A DNA stretch of 64,000 bases from contig DKYT01000022.1 of assembly GCA_002492465.1 (NCBI GenBank), positions 42,064 to 106,063 on the forward strand, written 5' to 3'. The translations under genes were made by a program, and so were the position numbers. This stretch comes from Lachnospiraceae bacterium UBA7093. Lineage in GTDB: Bacteria; Bacillota; Clostridia; Lachnospirales; Lachnospiraceae. Each line of letters begins with the position of its first letter. Position 1 is the first letter of the stretch. Of this stretch, positions 60,774-64,000 are shown in pieces. Below the pieces are notes generated by a model. It ran no database searches. It was not told where the DNA came from and saw only the letters and a program-made list of their open reading frames with translations.

Positions 60774-62960
60774 TTACAGGGCGCGCTTTCTTCGGAGGGT
60801 AATCTGATAAGCAGGATACTCTCCCAGATCGGCAGGCATGGGAATTCCTGCCTCCATCAATGCCGAGCCATAATAGCATCTGCCCGTATCTGCATCCTCA
60901 TATACCGCATCTGCGATCAGCCCTTTCACAGGCACATAATTTACCGGCATATTCCCGTGAACCTCCAACATCACCACATGCACCAATGCCTCTTCCCTGT
61001 CTTCCGACACAAACATCCAGGCGCCATAGGCATCGCAAAATGGGTCTGACAAGCGATAGTAGTCTCCTTTTTGAATCAATTCGGCATACTTTTTGTACTC
61101 GCAGATCTGCTTTCTGATTTCTTCCTTTTCTTCCCTGCTCAGGTTTCCTGGATCCAGCTCATAGCCAAAGGTTCCCGCCATTGCAACAATGCCCCTTGTA
61201 TGCAGGCTTACGCTGCGCCCGGTTTGGTGGTTCGGAGTTGCAGACACATGGGATCCCACCGTAGAGACCGGGTAAAAAAAGGATGTCCCATATTGAATGC
61301 GGATTCGGTCGACAGCGTCCGTATTATCGCTGCACCAGATCTGGGGGCTGTAATACATAATCCCTGCGTCAAACCTTCCGCCGCCGCCGCTGCAGCTTTC
61401 AATCAGCATGTCCGGATATCTTTCCATAAGCTTTTCCAGAAAGTCATATAGCCCCAGCACATAATCATAGGTAACCTTTCCCTGCTGGTTTTCCTTGGAA
61501 TAAATATCCGTAAGGCTTCTGTTCAAATCCCACTTTATATATTCAATCTTTCCCTGATCCAGTACGCTGCACAATTGGTCGAATACATGTTCACGCACCT
61601 CTTTTCTGGAGAAATCCAACACCAGCTGGTTTCTTCCCCGCACAGGATTCCTTTTGGGAATCCGAATGGCGTAATCAGGATGCTCCCTGAAAAGCAGACT
61701 GTCTTCCGAAATAGATTCCGGCTCGATCCATATTCCAAATTTCACGCCCATATCATTGACTTTTTGGGTCATTTCTTTCAGCGTACATCCCAGTTTTTTC
61801 TCATTGACCTGCCAGTCTCCCAGACCGCTGTTATCATCATCCCGCTTTCCGAACCATCCGTCGTCCATGACAATCATGTCAATTCCAAGCTCCGCCGCCT
61901 CTCTGGCAAGCTTTAAGATCGTCTCCCCTGTAAAATCAAAGTATGCCGCCTCCCAGCTGTTTAACAGAATCGGTCTGAGTTGCTTTTGATACTTCCCCCG
62001 GCATATATGCTCTCTGATGCATTTGTGATATTGCCTGGAGAGCTTTCCAAAGCCCTGATCTGAATAGGTGAGAATGGTTTCGGGAATGACCAGCTCCTGC
62101 TTCTTTTCCAATGGATAATGGAAAAGATCGCTCTGAAGTCCCATCATAACCCTTGTTTGACCAAACTGGTCATGCTCAGCTTCGCATAAAAAATTACCGC
62201 TGTATACAAAAACCATGCCGTAGCATTTTCCCATATCCTCCGTCGTATTCCTTTCGGCTACAATCACAGCCGGATTATATTGATGGCTGGATGTTCCTCT
62301 CCGGCTTCCAATCGCATAATTTCCGTGCTGGATCCAAGTGCGCTGAAAATTGCGCTCCATAGCATGTCTTCCGTAAAAGCTGATCATATCGTAGCTTCCG
62401 GACATAAAATCCAGACAAGCCGAAGCCGCCTTTTCCACAACGATCCGCCCTTCGCCGCAGTTGACGATCTTAGCGCTTCTTGTAATGATATCCTCTTTTT
62501 CCAAAACACCATAGAAAAGTCTCAGCTGTACGCCGCTTACAGAATCCGCCATCAGAATTTCCAGGGTATCCGCCTCATCCTCCCCTGCATACACCGCCGG
62601 CAGCCCCTTCAAGGCATATTTTCCCCTTCTGATCTCATGGCTTACATAGCGCAGATCACAGCATTCGGAACCGTCCTCATTCTGAATCATCAACGCGCTG
62701 CCCCGATAATCTCCCATTCCCATACATGGATATTCCTGAGGAAGAACATCCAGCGAATAGGTTCTGTCATTCCCCACATCATAAGGATTCCCTGAAAACC
62801 CTCTGTCATAATAGGTCAACAGATAATCCATGTCCCCCTCTGTCTTCCCTCCATAATACAAATGCAAAAGAAACCCAAAATCATCTACCTTCATCTGATA
62901 GGTGGTATGGGCTGTCTGCAAAGTAAACGTCCGGTTCTCCTTCTGATACCAAATCGCCAT
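60774..62960 (-). CDS. GH36 alpha-galactosidase
   Basis: 728 aa, cytoplasmic. N-terminal beta-sandwich, then the catalytic barrel: IVMDDGWFG near residue 365, nucleophile Asp in YIKWDLNRS, CSGGGGRFDAG and acid/base Asp in IWCSDNTDA. Length and motif set match the tetrameric bacterial GH36 enzymes that cleave raffinose, stachyose and melibiose. It is downstream of an LplC/YtcP-type permease on the same strand with three hairpins between, so it likely belongs to an importer operon that continues beyond the right edge. Confidence 0.95.
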   Translation of the reverse strand: MAIWYQKENRTFTLQTAHTTYQMKVDDFGFLLHLYYGGKTEGDMDYLLTYYDRGFSGNPYDVGNDRTYSLDVLPQEYPCMGMGDYRGSALMIQNEDGSECCDLRYVSHEIRRGKYALKGLPAVYAGEDEADTLEILMADSVSGVQLRLFYGVLEKEDIITRSAKIVNCGEGRIVVEKAASACLDFMSGSYDMISFYGRHAMERNFQRTWIQHGNYAIGSRRGTSSHQYNPAVIVAERNTTEDMGKCYGMVFVYSGNFLCEAEHDQFGQTRVMMGLQSDLFHYPLEKKQELVIPETILTYSDQGFGKLSRQYHKCIREHICRGKYQKQLRPILLNSWEAAYFDFTGETILKLAREAAELGIDMIVMDDGWFGKRDDDNSGLGDWQVNEKKLGCTLKEMTQKVNDMGVKFGIWIEPESISEDSLLFREHPDYAIRIPKRNPVRGRNQLVLDFSRKEVREHVFDQLCSVLDQGKIEYIKWDLNRSLTDIYSKENQQGKVTYDYVLGLYDFLEKLMERYPDMLIESCSGGGGRFDAGIMYYSPQIWCSDNTDAVDRIRIQYGTSFFYPVSTVGSHVSATPNHQTGRSVSLHTRGIVAMAGTFGYELDPGNLSREEKEEIRKQICEYKKYAELIQKGDYYRLSDPFCDAYGAWMFVSEDREEALVHVVMLEVHGNMPVNYVPVKGLIADAVYEDADTGRCYYGSALMEAGIPMPADLGEYPAYQITLRRKRAL

Positions 62961-63073
62961 AAATTGTCACCATCCTTATTACTTAATTACTTCTTACTTT
63001 TTATCCCTTCCATCCCTTTCCGACTCCATCTATCCTCTCACCCATATCTCTTTCGTACCCTTCGTAACCCCGG

Positions 63074-63207
63074 AGAATCGCGTCCCGCGATTCTTGTCGA
63101 AACAACTTAGTTACTCTTAGGCGGCGTCCTTCGCCGCCCTAGAGTAACTTTGTTTCGTTACGATGTAGTAATTCTTGGACGGCGTCTTCCGCCGTCCTAG
63201 AATCACT
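63074..63207 (-). repeat. Three tandem intercistronic hairpins
   Basis: Hairpin 1 (63074-63094): AGAATCGCG-TCC-CGCGATTCT, perfect. Hairpin 2 (63109-63149): AGTTACTCTTAGGCGGCG with its near-complement. Hairpin 3 (63167-63207): AGTAATTCTTGGACGGCG with its near-complement. Hairpins 2 and 3 share GGCG-loop-CGCC tops, flanking RTTACTCT-like arms and following CTTNGTTTYGTTA, so they arose by duplication. They lie between the permease stop and the alpha-galactosidase start and have no strong T-tract. Confidence 0.82.
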
Positions 63208-63217
63208 TCGTTTTGTG

Positions 63218-64000
63218 TTATTTGACTGCCCCATTCACAACCCCATTCAAGATCTGTTTCTGACAAATCACATAAAAGATCAGAATCGGAATCAACGACA
63301 GCAGATAGGAAGCAAACGCCAGGTTATAATTTGTTCCAAACTGCGTCTGGAAATTCAGCTGTGCCAGGGGCAGCGTATTCTGATCGGAGCCTGCGAGAAT
63401 GACCAAGGGAGTCATAACGTCATTCCATACGGCAAGCGCCGTAAGAACCGCCACCGTTGCATGCATAGGCTTCATAATCGGGAAAATAATCTTCCAATAG
63501 GTAGTCCAGGTGGAAGCGCCGTCTACCTTTGCCGCCTCCTCCAGCGCCATGGGAATATTCACAAGATAACCCGAATACAAGAGAATATTCATAGGCATAT
63601 AAAATACCACATACAGGATAATAACGCCAAACCAGTTGGCAAGCCCCAACTCCGCGGTCTGCTTTGCCAGCGGCATCATCAGAATTGCAAAGGGTACAAA
63701 CATACCGCTTACAATGAAAAGATATACAAAGCTGTAAAACTTGCTGCCCGCCTTATTCCTTCCCAGAGCATAGCCCATCAAAGAATGAAGCGCTAAGGAT
63801 AAACCTACCGTAACCAGGGTGATTACCAGGCTGTTTCTAAGGGAATTCCAAAAGTCCGTTACCCGCATTGCCTCCCTGAAATTGTCAAAGCTCCAGGTCT
63901 TCGGCAGAGACAAAATGCCGCTGATGCTGTTGGTCATCTCCGAAGGCTGTTTAAATGCAATAATAACCGTCATATACAGCGGAAAAATAATGGTAGAAAG
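63218..64000 (-). CDS. Carbohydrate ABC transporter permease (MalG/YtcP type), cut by the window edge
   Basis: The 3' part of a permease, 260 residues visible; the frame stays open to base 64000 with IIFPLYMTVIIAFK-like membrane sequence, so the true start lies outside. The EAA loop EEAAKVDGASTWTTYWKIIFP and ending NGVVNGAVK are diagnostic of MalG-type permeases. It probably imports alpha-galactosides for the GH36 enzyme encoded downstream across three hairpins. Confidence 0.92.
   Translation of the reverse strand, partial: LSTIIFPLYMTVIIAFKQPSEMTNSISGILSLPKTWSFDNFREAMRVTDFWNSLRNSLVITLVTVGLSLALHSLMGYALGRNKAGSKFYSFVYLFIVSGMFVPFAILMMPLAKQTAELGLANWFGVIILYVVFYMPMNILLYSGYLVNIPMALEEAAKVDGASTWTTYWKIIFPIMKPMHATVAVLTALAVWNDVMTPLVILAGSDQNTLPLAQLNFQTQFGTNYNLAFASYLLSLIPILIFYVICQKQILNGVVNGAVK

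Noticed and set aside
1..64000. CRISPR array
   Set aside because: No regularly spaced direct repeats with unique spacers; the repeats found are hairpins or dispersed tags, and no cas genes are present.

Overview
The window looks like a chromosomal segment of a gut-type Clostridia, most likely Lachnospiraceae. This is inferred from family content, not from a marker gene: several LplB/YtcP-type and ribose-type sugar ABC importers, GH32/GH36/GH1/GH13 enzymes, a PadR-DUF1700-DUF4097 operon, the radical-SAM/TIGR03915 pair, AGGAGG-type ribosome sites and TTGACA/TATAAT promoters. I saw no rRNA, tRNA, CRISPR array or intact insertion sequence.

Layout. 1-196 is a long perfect hairpin repeat. 226-6730 is a sucrose/fructan module (GH32, lipoprotein, two permeases) facing a LacI regulator with repeated TGAAACGTT operators. 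6744-18590 holds housekeeping and accessory genes: a membrane-anchored unknown, a GNAT-HAD fusion, LysR plus an orphan MetQ, an isochorismatase-fold hydrolase, a heterodimeric ABC exporter, TraX, an ECF S component, a DHH phosphoesterase and a DUF4143 ATPase. 18707-28110 is regulatory and envelope-related: XRE regulators, a His/Cys-rich secreted peptide, an N-terminally truncated ORF6N remnant between two identical terminators, the PadR operon, and a three-gene ABC-2 exporter.

28407-38780 is one long minus-strand catabolic operon (ROK kinase, GH1, two VOC proteins, ribose-type ABC importer, MFS) opposite a TetR regulator. 38839-48959 has a GH13 amylase, a gene-poor 900-bp stretch carrying the second and larger hairpin element, a nuclease-helicase, a Crh-like HPr paralogue, a DNA-repair radical-SAM pair, RarA and an esterase. 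49041-52024 is a BlaI/BlaR1-type locus whose M56 sensor carries a degenerate LytR-CpsA-Psr-like domain. 52128-59590 is a LacI-controlled ABC importer operon ending in three hydrolases (serine hydrolase, metallo-beta-lactamase fold, creatininase family). The right edge has PlsC, a GH36 alpha-galactosidase and a permease cut by the window end.

The most unusual material is non-coding. The hairpins at 1-196 and 40288-40664 are diverged members of one family in opposite orientation; their arms are almost perfectly matched within each copy but clearly different between copies. A 30-32 bp tag recurs four times, each beside a terminator hairpin. A two-hairpin module occurs twice, and three tandem hairpins separate the last permease from the alpha-galactosidase. 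Among proteins, the M56-LCP-like sensor, the zinc-ribbon-VOC protein in the beta-glucoside operon and the three-hydrolase importer operon deserve most attention. Start codons were often moved inward from the longest possible reading frame to the ATG/GTG with a ribosome-binding site.
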